Shown here piece after piece: positions 20,785-28,875 of a stretch of 64,000 bases of DNA; within the stretch, counting starts at the first letter, position 1; each line of letters starts with the position of its first letter. The notes under the pieces are model-generated. The model searched no databases. It saw only the letters and a program-made list of their open reading frames with translations, and was not told the DNA's origin. Source of the DNA: Pseudomonas reidholzensis (GTDB lineage Bacteria; Pseudomonadota; Gammaproteobacteria; Pseudomonadales; Pseudomonadaceae); assembly GCF_900536025.1 (NCBI RefSeq), contig NZ_UNOZ01000013.1, forward strand, positions 496,001-560,000, given 5' to 3'. A program made the position numbers and the translations under genes.

Positions 20785-22125
20785 TCACAGGAACCAGCGA
20801 TACTCGCGCGCACTGACATCGTGCATGAACGCCAGGTGGTCCTGGCGCTTGTTCTCGCAATAGACCTTCACAAACTCCACCCCCAGCCCCTTGATCAGCG
20901 CCGGGTCCTGCTGCATCGCCGCCACCGCCGCGAGCATGTCCTTGGGGAAATCGATGCCGCTGCCGCGGTCCTCGTTCAACGGCGCAATCGGCTCCTGCGC
21001 GGCGTCCAGGCCATGCTCCATGCCACACAGGATCGCCGCCAGCACCAGGTACGGGTTGGCGTCGGCCCCCGCCAGGCGATGCTCGATGCGCAGGTTGCGC
21101 GGGTCTGATTCGGGGATGCGAATGCACGCGTCACGGTCTTCATAGCCCCAGCTGGCGCGACTGGCGGCATTGACCATGGCGCCATAGCGGCGGAACGCGT
21201 TGTGGTTGGCGGCGAACAGCGGCATGCACTGCGGCAGCACGGCCAGGCAGCCGGCGACGGCGTGGCGCAGCGGGCGCTGTGCGTCGGCGGCAAGCAGGTT
21301 GTTGCCTTCGCGGTCGTACAGGCTGACATGCACATGCATGCCGCTGCCCGGCGCCTGCAGGTACGGCTTGCTCATGAAGCTGGCCCGTAGCCCGTGCTTG
21401 AGCGCTACGCCGCGGGTGCTGCGGCAGAACAGCGCCGCCCAGTCGGCGGCGCGCAGGCCATCGTCACAGTGGCCGAAATTGATCTCGAACTGGCCGGGGC
21501 CCAGCTCAGCGGTGATCACGTTGGCGTCGACGCCTTGTGCGTTGGCGGTCTCGACCATGTCGCGGAGCACGTCGGAGAACCGTGAGAGCCGCTCGATGTG
21601 CAGGTTGGGCTGGTCGTCGAGGTCGCCGCTGAGCGGGTCGCGGGGGAACTGCGGCAGGCCGTCCTTGAGCGCGCGATCGAATAGGTAGAACTCCAGCTCG
21701 AACGCCACCACCGGGCGAATCCCGCGCTGCTCCAAACGTTGCAGCACCCGTGCCAGCACTTCACGCGGTTCGAATTCGATCGGTGCGGCGGTGCCGTCGG
21801 AGCTGATCAGCATTTGCCCCAGGGGCTCGCGCTCCCAGCTGACCGGCTTGAGCGTGCCGGGGATCAGCCGTCGTGCCGCGTCTGGGTCGCCATCGTTGAA
21901 ACAATAATCGCCGATGTCGAAGAGCCCGCCTTGAGCGCCGAGCAGCACACAGTTCTGCGGCAGTTTCAGCGGGCTGCCCGCGGCCACTTTCTCGAGCATG
22001 TCGATCGGGTAGCGCTTGCCGTAGAAGTGCCCGGGGATGTCCAGGCTGATCAGGTCGACGTAGCGCACCTCCGGGTGCTGGCTGCGAAAGGCGCGGACTT
22101 CACTGAGCAGGTTTGGCGTGGTCAT
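20785..22125 (-). CDS. glutamine synthetase family protein, probable gamma-glutamylpolyamine synthetase
   Basis: A 446-residue protein with the glutamine synthetase catalytic barrel: VAFELEFYLFD, ELGPGQFEINFGHCDD, SFMSKPYLQAPGSGMHVHVSL and RIEHRLAGADANPYL. The N-terminus (DLISLDIPGHFYGKRYPI) is of the PuuA/SpuI/GlnA3 class, which joins glutamate to putrescine or other polyamines rather than ammonia. The neighbours (XRE-cupin regulator, agmatine deiminase, polyamine-binding protein) support that role. It follows the regulator gene by nine bases. Confidence 0.88.
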   Translation of the reverse strand: MTTPNLLSEVRAFRSQHPEVRYVDLISLDIPGHFYGKRYPIDMLEKVAAGSPLKLPQNCVLLGAQGGLFDIGDYCFNDGDPDAARRLIPGTLKPVSWEREPLGQMLISSDGTAAPIEFEPREVLARVLQRLEQRGIRPVVAFELEFYLFDRALKDGLPQFPRDPLSGDLDDQPNLHIERLSRFSDVLRDMVETANAQGVDANVITAELGPGQFEINFGHCDDGLRAADWAALFCRSTRGVALKHGLRASFMSKPYLQAPGSGMHVHVSLYDREGNNLLAADAQRPLRHAVAGCLAVLPQCMPLFAANHNAFRRYGAMVNAASRASWGYEDRDACIRIPESDPRNLRIEHRLAGADANPYLVLAAILCGMEHGLDAAQEPIAPLNEDRGSGIDFPKDMLAAVAAMQQDPALIKGLGVEFVKVYCENKRQDHLAFMHDVSAREYRWFL

Positions 22126-22134
22126 GGTGTGTTC

Positions 22135-22692
22135 TCAACGGTAGACCCAGAGGACGCGCGTCGCCTGGGCGGACAGGTTGGCGTAGCGAAAATGGCTGTG
22201 GGGCGGCAGCTGGAAGCTGTCGTTGGGGCCGAGGGTGACGGCCTGCTCGGCGCCGTCGAGCCACAGGGTCAGTTCGCCTTCGAGGACGAAACCGCCTTGC
22301 TCGGCGCTGTCGGTCAAGTGCCCCTCGCCACTGCTGGCGCCCGGTGCCAGGTGGCTGTCGAGCATGGAGAAGCCGCCATTGAGCTTGGGCGAGACCAGCA
22401 CGTCGGTGATGCCGGCGGCGTAGTAGAGGGTGCGCCGCTCATCCGGGCGGGTCACCCAATCCACCGCGCGCGGCTTGCTGACGTTGTAGAAGTAGGTGGT
22501 GGGGACGTTGAGGGTTTCGCTGATCGCGGTCAGGTCGGCCACGGTTGGCCGCGACAGGCCGCGCTCGACCTGCGAGACGAAACCCACCGAGCGATTGATC
22601 CGGCTGGCCAGTTCGTCCAGGGTCAATCCACGGTGCTTGCGCAGGTCGCGCACGAGGATGGCCAAGCCTTCGATTTCATCCTGCATGTTCAT
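22135..22692 (-). CDS. XRE-cupin transcriptional regulator (PuuR-like)
   Basis: A 185-residue protein. Residues 10-65 are an XRE-type HTH (LRKHRGLTLDELASRINRSV then GFVSQVERGLSRPTV). Residues 105-180 form a small cupin (GEGHLTDSAEQGGFVLEGEL, NDSFQLPPHSHFRYAN). This architecture matches PuuR-type regulators that repress polyamine catabolism genes and sense putrescine. It lies directly upstream of the synthetase gene in an apparent operon, and three evenly spaced palindromes lie upstream of its start. Confidence 0.9.
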   Translation of the reverse strand: MNMQDEIEGLAILVRDLRKHRGLTLDELASRINRSVGFVSQVERGLSRPTVADLTAISETLNVPTTYFYNVSKPRAVDWVTRPDERRTLYYAAGITDVLVSPKLNGGFSMLDSHLAPGASSGEGHLTDSAEQGGFVLEGELTLWLDGAEQAVTLGPNDSFQLPPHSHFRYANLSAQATRVLWVYR

Positions 22693-22735
22693 CGACGGGC
22701 TCCGTTCAACTTGTGTCGCCCGGCTGCGAGTGTGT

Positions 22736-22781
22736 GAAATTTCTTGTTGGTTATTTCATGAAAATCTAGCAGGGAAATTTC
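22736..22781. promoter_or_regulatory. three palindromes at 19-bp spacing, candidate XRE-cupin operator array
   Basis: GAAATTTC (22736-22743), TTTCATGAAA (22754-22763) and GAAATTTC (22774-22781) have centres exactly 19 bases apart. They sit in the divergent region between the XRE-cupin and LysR genes, close to the regulator's own start, which suggests autoregulation by that regulator. Confidence 0.5.
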
Positions 22782-22864
22782 ATAGCGCCAGTCGCTTGCG
22801 TTTGTGCTCGGCGCGCAGGAAGCTGGGGCGGCTTCGCGCCCCCAGCAATCATCAGGACTCTGCA

Positions 22865-23752
22865 ATGCGCCGACTGCCTTCGCTGACCGCCCTGCGCACC
22901 TTCGAGTGCGCCGCCCGCCATGGCCACTTCGGCCGCGCGGCCGCCGAGCTGTGCGTCACCGACAGCGCCGTGAGCCACCAGATCCGCCAGCTGGAGGAGC
23001 AACTGGGGGTGGCGCTGTTCGAACGGGTCGGCCGTCAGGTGCGCCCCAGCCCCGAGGCCGAGCGCCTGCTGCACCACCTGCAGCAGGCCTTCGAGCTGAT
23101 CGGCAAGGCTTGCGACGAGCTGCGCGACCCGGCCTCGCAAGCGGTGCTGCGGGTGGCGGTAACGGCCGAGCTGGCGCAAAAATGGCTGGTCGCCCGGCTG
23201 GCCGACTTCAGCAGCCGCTACCCGCACATCACCCTGCACTTGCATGACCAGCCGATCAACGCCGGTGCGCCGGCGCTGGACGTGGATATCGCCATCACCT
23301 ACGGCACCAGCGCGCTGGACGCCAGCACTCACTTCGTCCGGCCGCTGCAGCTGTTGCAGTTCTTCCCGGTGTGCAGCCCGGGGTTGTTCAACCAGGGCGG
23401 CCTCAAGCGCCCACGCGACCTGGTGCGGCATTGCCTGCTGCATGACGACCAGGACGGCAAGACCTGGACTTCCTGGCTGGCCACCCATGCCGACGATGCC
23501 CAGCCGACCCGCCAGCTGTACTTCCCGCACGCGGCGCTGGCGCTGGAAGCGGCGGTGCTGGGGCAGGGCGTGGCCATGGGCGACAACCTGACCTGCCAGG
23601 CCGACCTGCAGAGCGGCCGCCTGGTGCGCCCGTTCAACCCCAGCGTCACCGCCCAGGGGCAGTACGCGCTGGTCTGCGAACGCTTGCGCCTGGAGCGCGC
23701 TGCGGTCGCGGAATTCGTCGATTGGTTCATCGAACAGATCGCCGAACCCTGA
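22865..23752 (+). CDS. LysR family regulator (GcvA-like)
   Basis: A 295-residue protein. The N-terminal winged HTH reads LPSLTALRTFECAARHGHFG then RAAAELCVTDSAVSHQIRQL, typical of the GcvA/AmpR branch. The remainder is a periplasmic-binding-fold effector domain. An upstream extension of the reading frame overlaps the divergent regulator, so the ATG at 22865 is chosen. It sits between the polyamine synthetase operon and the agmatine deiminase gene and may regulate either. Confidence 0.88.
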   Translation: MRRLPSLTALRTFECAARHGHFGRAAAELCVTDSAVSHQIRQLEEQLGVALFERVGRQVRPSPEAERLLHHLQQAFELIGKACDELRDPASQAVLRVAVTAELAQKWLVARLADFSSRYPHITLHLHDQPINAGAPALDVDIAITYGTSALDASTHFVRPLQLLQFFPVCSPGLFNQGGLKRPRDLVRHCLLHDDQDGKTWTSWLATHADDAQPTRQLYFPHAALALEAAVLGQGVAMGDNLTCQADLQSGRLVRPFNPSVTAQGQYALVCERLRLERAAVAEFVDWFIEQIAEP

Positions 23753-23848
23753 ATTCAATTCACCTATCGCTGAGTTTTCATCGTTGGAAGCGTGGGACCT
23801 GGCGGCGTAGCGTCTGCTCATCCCATCCCGACACGACGAGGTTGACCC

Positions 23849-24958
23849 ATGGCACGTTCGCTCACCACCACTCCGAAAGCCGATGGTTTCCGCTTGCCCG
23901 GCGAGTTCGAGCCCAAGGCGGGTTGCTGGCTCGGCTGGCCAGAGCGCTCGGACGTCTGGCGCAACGGCGCCAAGCCGGCGCAGAAGGTCTGGGTCGAGAT
24001 CGTCAGCGCCATCGCCAGCAGCGAGCCGGTCACCGTCTGCGCCTCCGCCGCCCAGTACGCCAATGCTCGGCGCCTGCTGCCCGAGCAGGTGCGGGTGGTC
24101 GAGATGACCTGCAACGACACCTGGTTCCGCGACAGTGGGCCGTGCTTCATCGTCAACGATGAAAGCGGCGAGGTGCGCGGCGTCGACTTCGAGTTCAACG
24201 CCTATGGCGGGCTCGACGGTGGCCTCTACTACCCCTGGGACAAGGACGACCAGATTGCTCGCAAGGTCCTCGAGATGGAAAACCTCGACCGCTACCGCGC
24301 GCCGCTGATCGCCGAAATGGGCGGGATCCAGAGCGACGGTCAAGGCAGCCTGCTGACCACCGAGCAGTGCCTGCTCAACCGCAACCGCAATGCGCACCTG
24401 GGCAAGGACGAGGTGACGCGGCGGCTGCAGGATTACCTCGGCGCCGAGCAGGTGATCTGGCTGCCACGCGGCTGCAAGTTCGACGAGACCGATGGCCATA
24501 TCGATGACCTGGCGTGCTTCGTGCGCCCCGGTGAGGTGGTGCTGCAGTGGACCGACAATCGCGACGACCCACAGTGGGAGATCTACCAGGAGGCCTACGA
24601 CATCCTGCGCAGCACCCGCGATAGCCGGGGTCGCCAGTTGAAGGTGCACAAGCTGCCGCAGCCTGACGTGCTGCAGTGGACCGCCGAAGAAGCGGCAGGG
24701 CTGGACCAGGTCGACGGCACCCACCTGCGCGAGGCCGGCACGCGCATCTGCGCCTCGTACATCAACTATTACGCAGGCAACTCGGCGATCATCGTGCCGT
24801 TGTTCGGCGACCGTAACGACGCCATTGCCCAGGCCACCCTGGCCGAACTGTTCCCCGGCCACCGGATCATCGGTATTGAAAATTCGCGCGAAATCCTCCT
24901 GGGCGGTGGCAACGTCGCCTGCATCACCATGCCGCAATATGCCGGAGGACGTCGCTGA
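23849..24958 (+). CDS. aguA: agmatine deiminase
   Basis: A 369-residue enzyme of the guanidino-group-modifying family that converts agmatine to N-carbamoylputrescine and ammonia. Conserved parts are GCWLGWPERSDVW near the N-terminus, NDTWFRDSGPCF, the His/Asp segment DETDGHIDDLACF and the catalytic Cys in GGGNVACITMPQ near the C-terminus. The usual partner aguB (N-carbamoylputrescine amidase) is not in this window; the next gene is a polyamine-binding protein, whose ATG overlaps the aguA stop as TGATG. Confidence 0.94.
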   Translation: MARSLTTTPKADGFRLPGEFEPKAGCWLGWPERSDVWRNGAKPAQKVWVEIVSAIASSEPVTVCASAAQYANARRLLPEQVRVVEMTCNDTWFRDSGPCFIVNDESGEVRGVDFEFNAYGGLDGGLYYPWDKDDQIARKVLEMENLDRYRAPLIAEMGGIQSDGQGSLLTTEQCLLNRNRNAHLGKDEVTRRLQDYLGAEQVIWLPRGCKFDETDGHIDDLACFVRPGEVVLQWTDNRDDPQWEIYQEAYDILRSTRDSRGRQLKVHKLPQPDVLQWTAEEAAGLDQVDGTHLREAGTRICASYINYYAGNSAIIVPLFGDRNDAIAQATLAELFPGHRIIGIENSREILLGGGNVACITMPQYAGGRR

Positions 24959-26055
24959 TGCAACCGCGCACGCTTGCCCTCGCCGTGGCGCTGGCCTGCG
25001 CGGGGGCGGCGGCCCAGGCCGCCGACTCCCAACAGCCGACCGTCAACCTGTATATCTGGGGCGAATACCTCGCCCCGGACACCTTGAGCAACTTCGAGAA
25101 GCAGACGGGCATTCGCGTGGTCGCCGACCACTTCGATTCGCTGGAAACCGCCGAAACCAAATTGCTCACCGGCGGCAGTGGCTATGACGTGGTGCTCAGT
25201 GCCGGGCAGCACCTGAGCCGGGCGATCGCCAGCGGCGCCATTCAGCCGCTGGACAAGGCCCGCCTGCCGCACCTGCAAGGGGTTGGTGAAGAGTTTCGCC
25301 AGCACATGGCGGTGTTCGACCCGGGCAATCGGTATGCCGGTACCTATGCCTGGGGCACGACCGGGGTGGGCTTTCAGGAGCAGGCGGTCGCGTCACGGAT
25401 GCCTGAAGCGCCGCGCGACAGCTGGGCGATGGTTTTCGACCCGGAGGTGGTGGCGAAATTCGCTGACTGCGGGGTGAGCCTGCTCAATGACCCCAATGAG
25501 GTGTTCGCGGCGGTGATGCGCTACATGGGGCTGGATATCAATCAGCAGCGGCTGCAAGACCTCAAGGCCGCCGAGGCGCAGTTGCGCAAGATCCGCCCGT
25601 ATATCCGCTACTTCGACAATGATCGCAACATCAATGACCTGGCCAATGGTGAAACCTGCGTGGCGATGTCGTGGAACGGCAATGTGTCCATCGCCCAGGG
25701 GCAGGCGCAGCAGGCGGGCAAGTCGTTCAACCTGGACTATCGGATCCCGCAGGAGGGCACGTTGATCTGGCTGGATGCGCTGGTGGTGCCCAAGGATGCG
25801 CCGCACCCCGAGGCGGCCTGGGCGCTGATGGATTACCTGATGCGGCCGGAGGTGATTGCGCCGATTACCGACACGATTCACTACGCCAATGCGATCACTG
25901 CCGCGGATGCGTTGGTCGATGCGCAGATCCGTAACGCGCCGGGGACGTATCCGCCGGCCGAGGTGAGGGCGCGGCTGTACAGCAAGAATGACAATGGCAA
26001 GCAGTTCAACCGCGAGCTGACCCGGGCGTTCACCCGGCTCAAGAGTGGCACCTGA
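24958..26055 (+). CDS. polyamine ABC transporter substrate-binding protein (PotD/SpuD-like)
   Basis: A 365-residue periplasmic protein. The signal peptide is MQPRTLALAVALACAGAAAQA. The mature part shows VNLYIWGEYLAPDTLSNFEK, VVLSAGQHLSRAI, TYAWGTTGVGF and YFDNDRNINDLANGETCVAMSW, all typical of putrescine/spermidine-binding proteins. No permease or ATPase genes follow, so it must borrow transporter parts or serve signalling. It is translationally coupled to aguA. Confidence 0.9.
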   Translation: MQPRTLALAVALACAGAAAQAADSQQPTVNLYIWGEYLAPDTLSNFEKQTGIRVVADHFDSLETAETKLLTGGSGYDVVLSAGQHLSRAIASGAIQPLDKARLPHLQGVGEEFRQHMAVFDPGNRYAGTYAWGTTGVGFQEQAVASRMPEAPRDSWAMVFDPEVVAKFADCGVSLLNDPNEVFAAVMRYMGLDINQQRLQDLKAAEAQLRKIRPYIRYFDNDRNINDLANGETCVAMSWNGNVSIAQGQAQQAGKSFNLDYRIPQEGTLIWLDALVVPKDAPHPEAAWALMDYLMRPEVIAPITDTIHYANAITAADALVDAQIRNAPGTYPPAEVRARLYSKNDNGKQFNRELTRAFTRLKSGT

Positions 26056-26081
26056 TCCGAGTTACTGGTTGCCTGCTCCGG

Positions 26082-26112
26082 CGTCTTCGCGGGGCAAGCC
26101 CGCTCCCACAGG
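26082..26112. repeat. REP element, left half of a split pair
   Basis: GTCTTCGCGGGGCAAGCCCGCTCCCACAGG-type element with a GGGGCAAGCCCG core. Its inverted partner is at 26266-26296, with the 17-bp tandem array between them. Confidence 0.8.
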
Positions 26113-26125
26113 GTCCCAAGTGCTC

Positions 26126-26261
26126 ACAGAACCGAGGTGCGCACAGCCCTGAGGTGTCCGCAGACCTGAGGTGCACACAGACCTGAGGTGTTCACAGATC
26201 TGAGGTGCACATAGACCTGAGGTGTTCACAGACCTGAGGTGTTCACAGACCTGAGGTGCAC
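26126..26261. repeat. tandem array, eight 17-bp units
   Basis: Eight units in perfect 17-base phase, 136 bases in total, with consensus ACAGACCTGAGGTGTTC. Units 3-8 differ from the consensus at only a few positions, mostly alternating GTTC and GCAC ends; units 1-2 are more diverged. Seventeen is not a multiple of three, so no repeat protein is encoded. It lies downstream of the polyamine-binding protein gene and downstream of topB (convergent), in the loop of a REP pair. Confidence 0.93.
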
Positions 26262-26265
26262 ACAG

Positions 26266-26296
26266 ATCCTGTGGGAGCGGGCTTGCCCCGCGAAGG
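26266..26296. repeat. REP element, right half of a split pair
   Basis: CCTGTGGGAGCGGGCTTGCC followed by CCGCGAAG is the inverted copy of the element at 26082-26112. Confidence 0.8.
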
Positions 26297-26317
26297 GGCC
26301 GGAACAGGCAATACAAG

Positions 26318-28282
26318 TTAGGTGCTGGCCTTGCGCCGAGGTGCCCTTGGCTTGCCACTCGCCGCCTTGGCCGGTGCCCCTGCCTTGGCCTTGCCGCCAC
26401 TGCGGCGCTTCTTCTTCCACGGTGCGGCGTTGCCGGCCAGCGGCGGCCCGCTGATGGTCATGCGCATGCCGCTGCAGCGCTCGACCAGCTTGCCCATCCA
26501 GGCCGACTGGCGGGCGACGAACTCTTCCAGGGTCATCTCGCCGCTCTGCACCATGTCCAGCGCCTGCTCCCAGATCGCCGTGGTGCCCGGGTCGGCAATC
26601 GCCCGCGGTACCGCGTCGATCAGGCCGAACGCGGCCGGGGTGGCGGCCAGCGCCTTGCCGTTCTTGACCAGGTAACCGCGGTCGAGCAGGCCCTGGATGA
26701 TGCTCGCCCGGGTCGCCTCGGTGCCGATGCCGGTGGTGTCCTTGAGCTTCTGCTTGAGCTTGGGGTCGTCGACCAGCTTGGCGACGTTCTTCATGGCCTT
26801 GATCAGGTCGCCTTCGGTGAAGGGCTTCGGCGGCTGGGTCCACAGGTCCTTGAGCTGCAGGCCGTGCACGTTGCAGTCCTGGCCTTCGCGCAACGCCGGC
26901 AGCACCTGGGCCGGGGGCGCCTCGCGGCCTTTGGCCGGGGTCAGGGCCTCGGGCAGGGCACGCCGCCAGCCCGGTTCGACGATCTGTTTGCCGACAGCGC
27001 GCAGGGCATGGCCGGCACAGTCGAACTCGGCCTGGGTGCGGTCGTACTCGTGATTGGGCAGGAACTGCGCCAGGTAACGGGCGCGCACCAGGGTGTAGAC
27101 CGCCTTGTACTTGGGCGGCAGGCGCGCGGGGTCGCTGGCCGCGGCAGTCGGGATGATGCCGTGGTGGGCACTGACCTTGGCGTCGTTCCAGGCCCGCGAG
27201 CGGCGTTGCGGCTCGAGGTGCGCCTGCAGCGGGGCGAGGCTGGCGTCGGCGCGTTGCAGCGCGGCGAGGATCGCCGGTGCTTCGGCGTGCTGGCTCTGGG
27301 GCAGGTAGCCGCAGTCGCTGCGCGGGTAGGTGATCAGCTTGTGGGTTTCGTACAGGGCCTGGGCGATGTCGAGGGTTTCCTGGGCGCCCAGGCCGAACTT
27401 CTTCGAGCAGACTTCCTGCAGGGTGCCCAGGTCGAATGGCAGCGGTGCGGCTTCGCGCACGCGTTCGGTGGTGATCTTGCGCACTCGGGCGCTGCCGGCG
27501 GCGCTCATGTCGGCGGCGGCCTGCTGAGCCAGTGCCGGGTTGAGGCAGCGGCCCTGGTCATCGCAGGCGTCTTCCGGCGCACGCCATTGAGCGTTGAACA
27601 CGCTGCCCGCCTGCTCCAGCTGTACGTCGATGGCCCAGAACGGTACCGGCACGAAGTCGGCGATGCTGCGGTCGCGGTCGACCACCAGGCGCAGCGTCGG
27701 CGTTTGCACCCGGCCGACCGGCAGCACGCCCTGGTAGCCAGACTGCTGGCCGAGCAGGGTGAACAGCCGGCTCATGTTCATGCCGATCAGCCAGTCGGCG
27801 CGTGAGCGGCCCAAGGCCGAGTGGTACAGGCTGAAGGTTTCACTGCCCGGCAGCAGGCGCGCCAGGGCCTTGCGAATCGAGGCGTCGTCGAGGGCCGACA
27901 GCCACAGGCGCTGGATCGGCCCACGGTAGCGGCAATGCTCGACCAGCTCGCGGGCGATCATCTCGCCTTCGCGGTCGGCATCGGTGGCGATCACCAGTTC
28001 GCGGGCTTCGCCGAGCAGGCGCTTGACCGCCTTGAACTGGCTGGCGGTCTTGGGCTTGACCAGCATCTTCCACTTCTGCGGGATGATCGGCAGGTCTTCG
28101 AGCGTCCAGCGCTTGTAGCGCGCGTCGTAGCTGTCTGGCGGGGCGGTCTCGAGCAGGTGGCCGATGCACCACGTCACGCAGACGTCGGTGCCTTGCCAGC
28201 AGCCGTCACCGCGACGCGAGGCGCCGAGCACTTTGGCGATGTCTTTGGCCTGGGAGGGCTTTTCGCAGAGGAACAGGCGCAT
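26318..28282 (-). CDS. topB: DNA topoisomerase III
   Basis: A 654-residue type IA topoisomerase. It begins MRLFLCEKPSQAKDIAKVLG (Toprim domain), with ATDADREGEMIARE, the active-site Tyr region LPVGRVQTPTLRLVVDRD, KLITYPRSDCGYLP and a basic Lys/Ala-rich tail. It resolves single-stranded and precatenane DNA, helping decatenation and recombination. The start at 28282 matches the conserved MRLFLCEKPSQ N-terminus rather than an ATG three codons earlier. A LexA-like box lies 72 bases upstream. Confidence 0.95.
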   Translation of the reverse strand: MRLFLCEKPSQAKDIAKVLGASRRGDGCWQGTDVCVTWCIGHLLETAPPDSYDARYKRWTLEDLPIIPQKWKMLVKPKTASQFKAVKRLLGEARELVIATDADREGEMIARELVEHCRYRGPIQRLWLSALDDASIRKALARLLPGSETFSLYHSALGRSRADWLIGMNMSRLFTLLGQQSGYQGVLPVGRVQTPTLRLVVDRDRSIADFVPVPFWAIDVQLEQAGSVFNAQWRAPEDACDDQGRCLNPALAQQAAADMSAAGSARVRKITTERVREAAPLPFDLGTLQEVCSKKFGLGAQETLDIAQALYETHKLITYPRSDCGYLPQSQHAEAPAILAALQRADASLAPLQAHLEPQRRSRAWNDAKVSAHHGIIPTAAASDPARLPPKYKAVYTLVRARYLAQFLPNHEYDRTQAEFDCAGHALRAVGKQIVEPGWRRALPEALTPAKGREAPPAQVLPALREGQDCNVHGLQLKDLWTQPPKPFTEGDLIKAMKNVAKLVDDPKLKQKLKDTTGIGTEATRASIIQGLLDRGYLVKNGKALAATPAAFGLIDAVPRAIADPGTTAIWEQALDMVQSGEMTLEEFVARQSAWMGKLVERCSGMRMTISGPPLAGNAAPWKKKRRSGGKAKAGAPAKAASGKPRAPRRKAST

Positions 28283-28353
28283 GGCCAGCAACGCTTCATG
28301 GGCGGACGATGGGCGTAAGGATGCGCAAAGAAGGGAGGTGAAGCAAGGTTTAT

Positions 28354-28369
28354 CTGTATGGATGTACAG
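28354..28369. promoter_or_regulatory. LexA-like SOS box upstream of topB
   Basis: CTGTATGGATGTACAG has the CTGT-N8-ACAG form and agrees with the gammaproteobacterial LexA consensus CTGTATATATATACAG at 13 of 16 positions. It lies between a CTGACC-like -35 and an AT-rich -10 region reading toward topB. Confidence 0.45.
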
Positions 28370-28401
28370 CTTTGTTGGTCAGAGGCGGTGCGGCGGGGCG
28401 A

Positions 28402-28427
28402 GCCCGCTCCCCATGCGGGGAGCGGGC
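28402..28427. terminator. 11-bp hairpin between the GNAT gene and topB
   Basis: GCCCGCTCCCC and GGGGAGCGGGC pair perfectly over ATGC. It lies just behind the GNAT stop codon and upstream of the topB promoter region. No T-run follows, so it may be a REP-derived transcript-end hairpin rather than a full intrinsic terminator. Confidence 0.55.
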
Positions 28428-28440
28428 CTGTGCTGCGGAC

Positions 28441-28875
28441 TCAGGCGAAATCGCGGGAGTCGCGCACCATGTCCACGTGCGGAATGCCCGCTTCGAGGAA
28501 CTCCTCGCTGACCACCCGGAAGCCCAACCGCTCGTAGAACGGCGTGGCATGCACCTGGGCGCTGAGCGTCTGCTGCTTGAGGTCGCGGTTCTGCGCCTCG
28601 ACGATCACCGCATTGACCAGCGCATCGCCCACCTTCAGCCCGCGCCAGTCCTTGAGCACCGAGATGCGGCCGATGGTGCCGTCCGACAGCAGTCGGGCGG
28701 TACCGATCGGGTAGTCGCCTTCGAGGGCCAGGAAGTGCAGGGCTTCCGGGTCTTCGGCGTCGAACTCGAGCTCTGGTGGAATGTGCTGTTCGGCGATAAA
28801 CACCGCTTCGCGGATGCGGCGGATATCGGCGTTGTCTTTTTGCCAGTCGGCAAGGCGAACGCTGATTTTATTCAT
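28441..28875 (-). CDS. GNAT family N-acetyltransferase
   Basis: A 144-residue acetyltransferase of the ElaA/YjdJ-like kind. The acetyl-CoA binding segment is IGRISVLKDWRGLKVGDAL, and the C-terminal part is VHATPFYERLGFRVVSEEF, ending GIPHVDMVRD. The substrate is unknown. Its first codons overlap the end of the upstream oxygenase gene by eight bases, so the two are likely co-translated. Confidence 0.87.
   Translation of the reverse strand: MNKISVRLADWQKDNADIRRIREAVFIAEQHIPPELEFDAEDPEALHFLALEGDYPIGTARLLSDGTIGRISVLKDWRGLKVGDALVNAVIVEAQNRDLKQQTLSAQVHATPFYERLGFRVVSEEFLEAGIPHVDMVRDSRDFA

Noticed and set aside
26126..26261. CRISPR array
   Set aside because: Units are contiguous 17-mers with no unique spacers, and there are no cas genes.
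26226..26843. 205-residue minus-strand frame running through the tandem array
   Set aside because: It is a shadow of topB that reads on into non-coding repeats.
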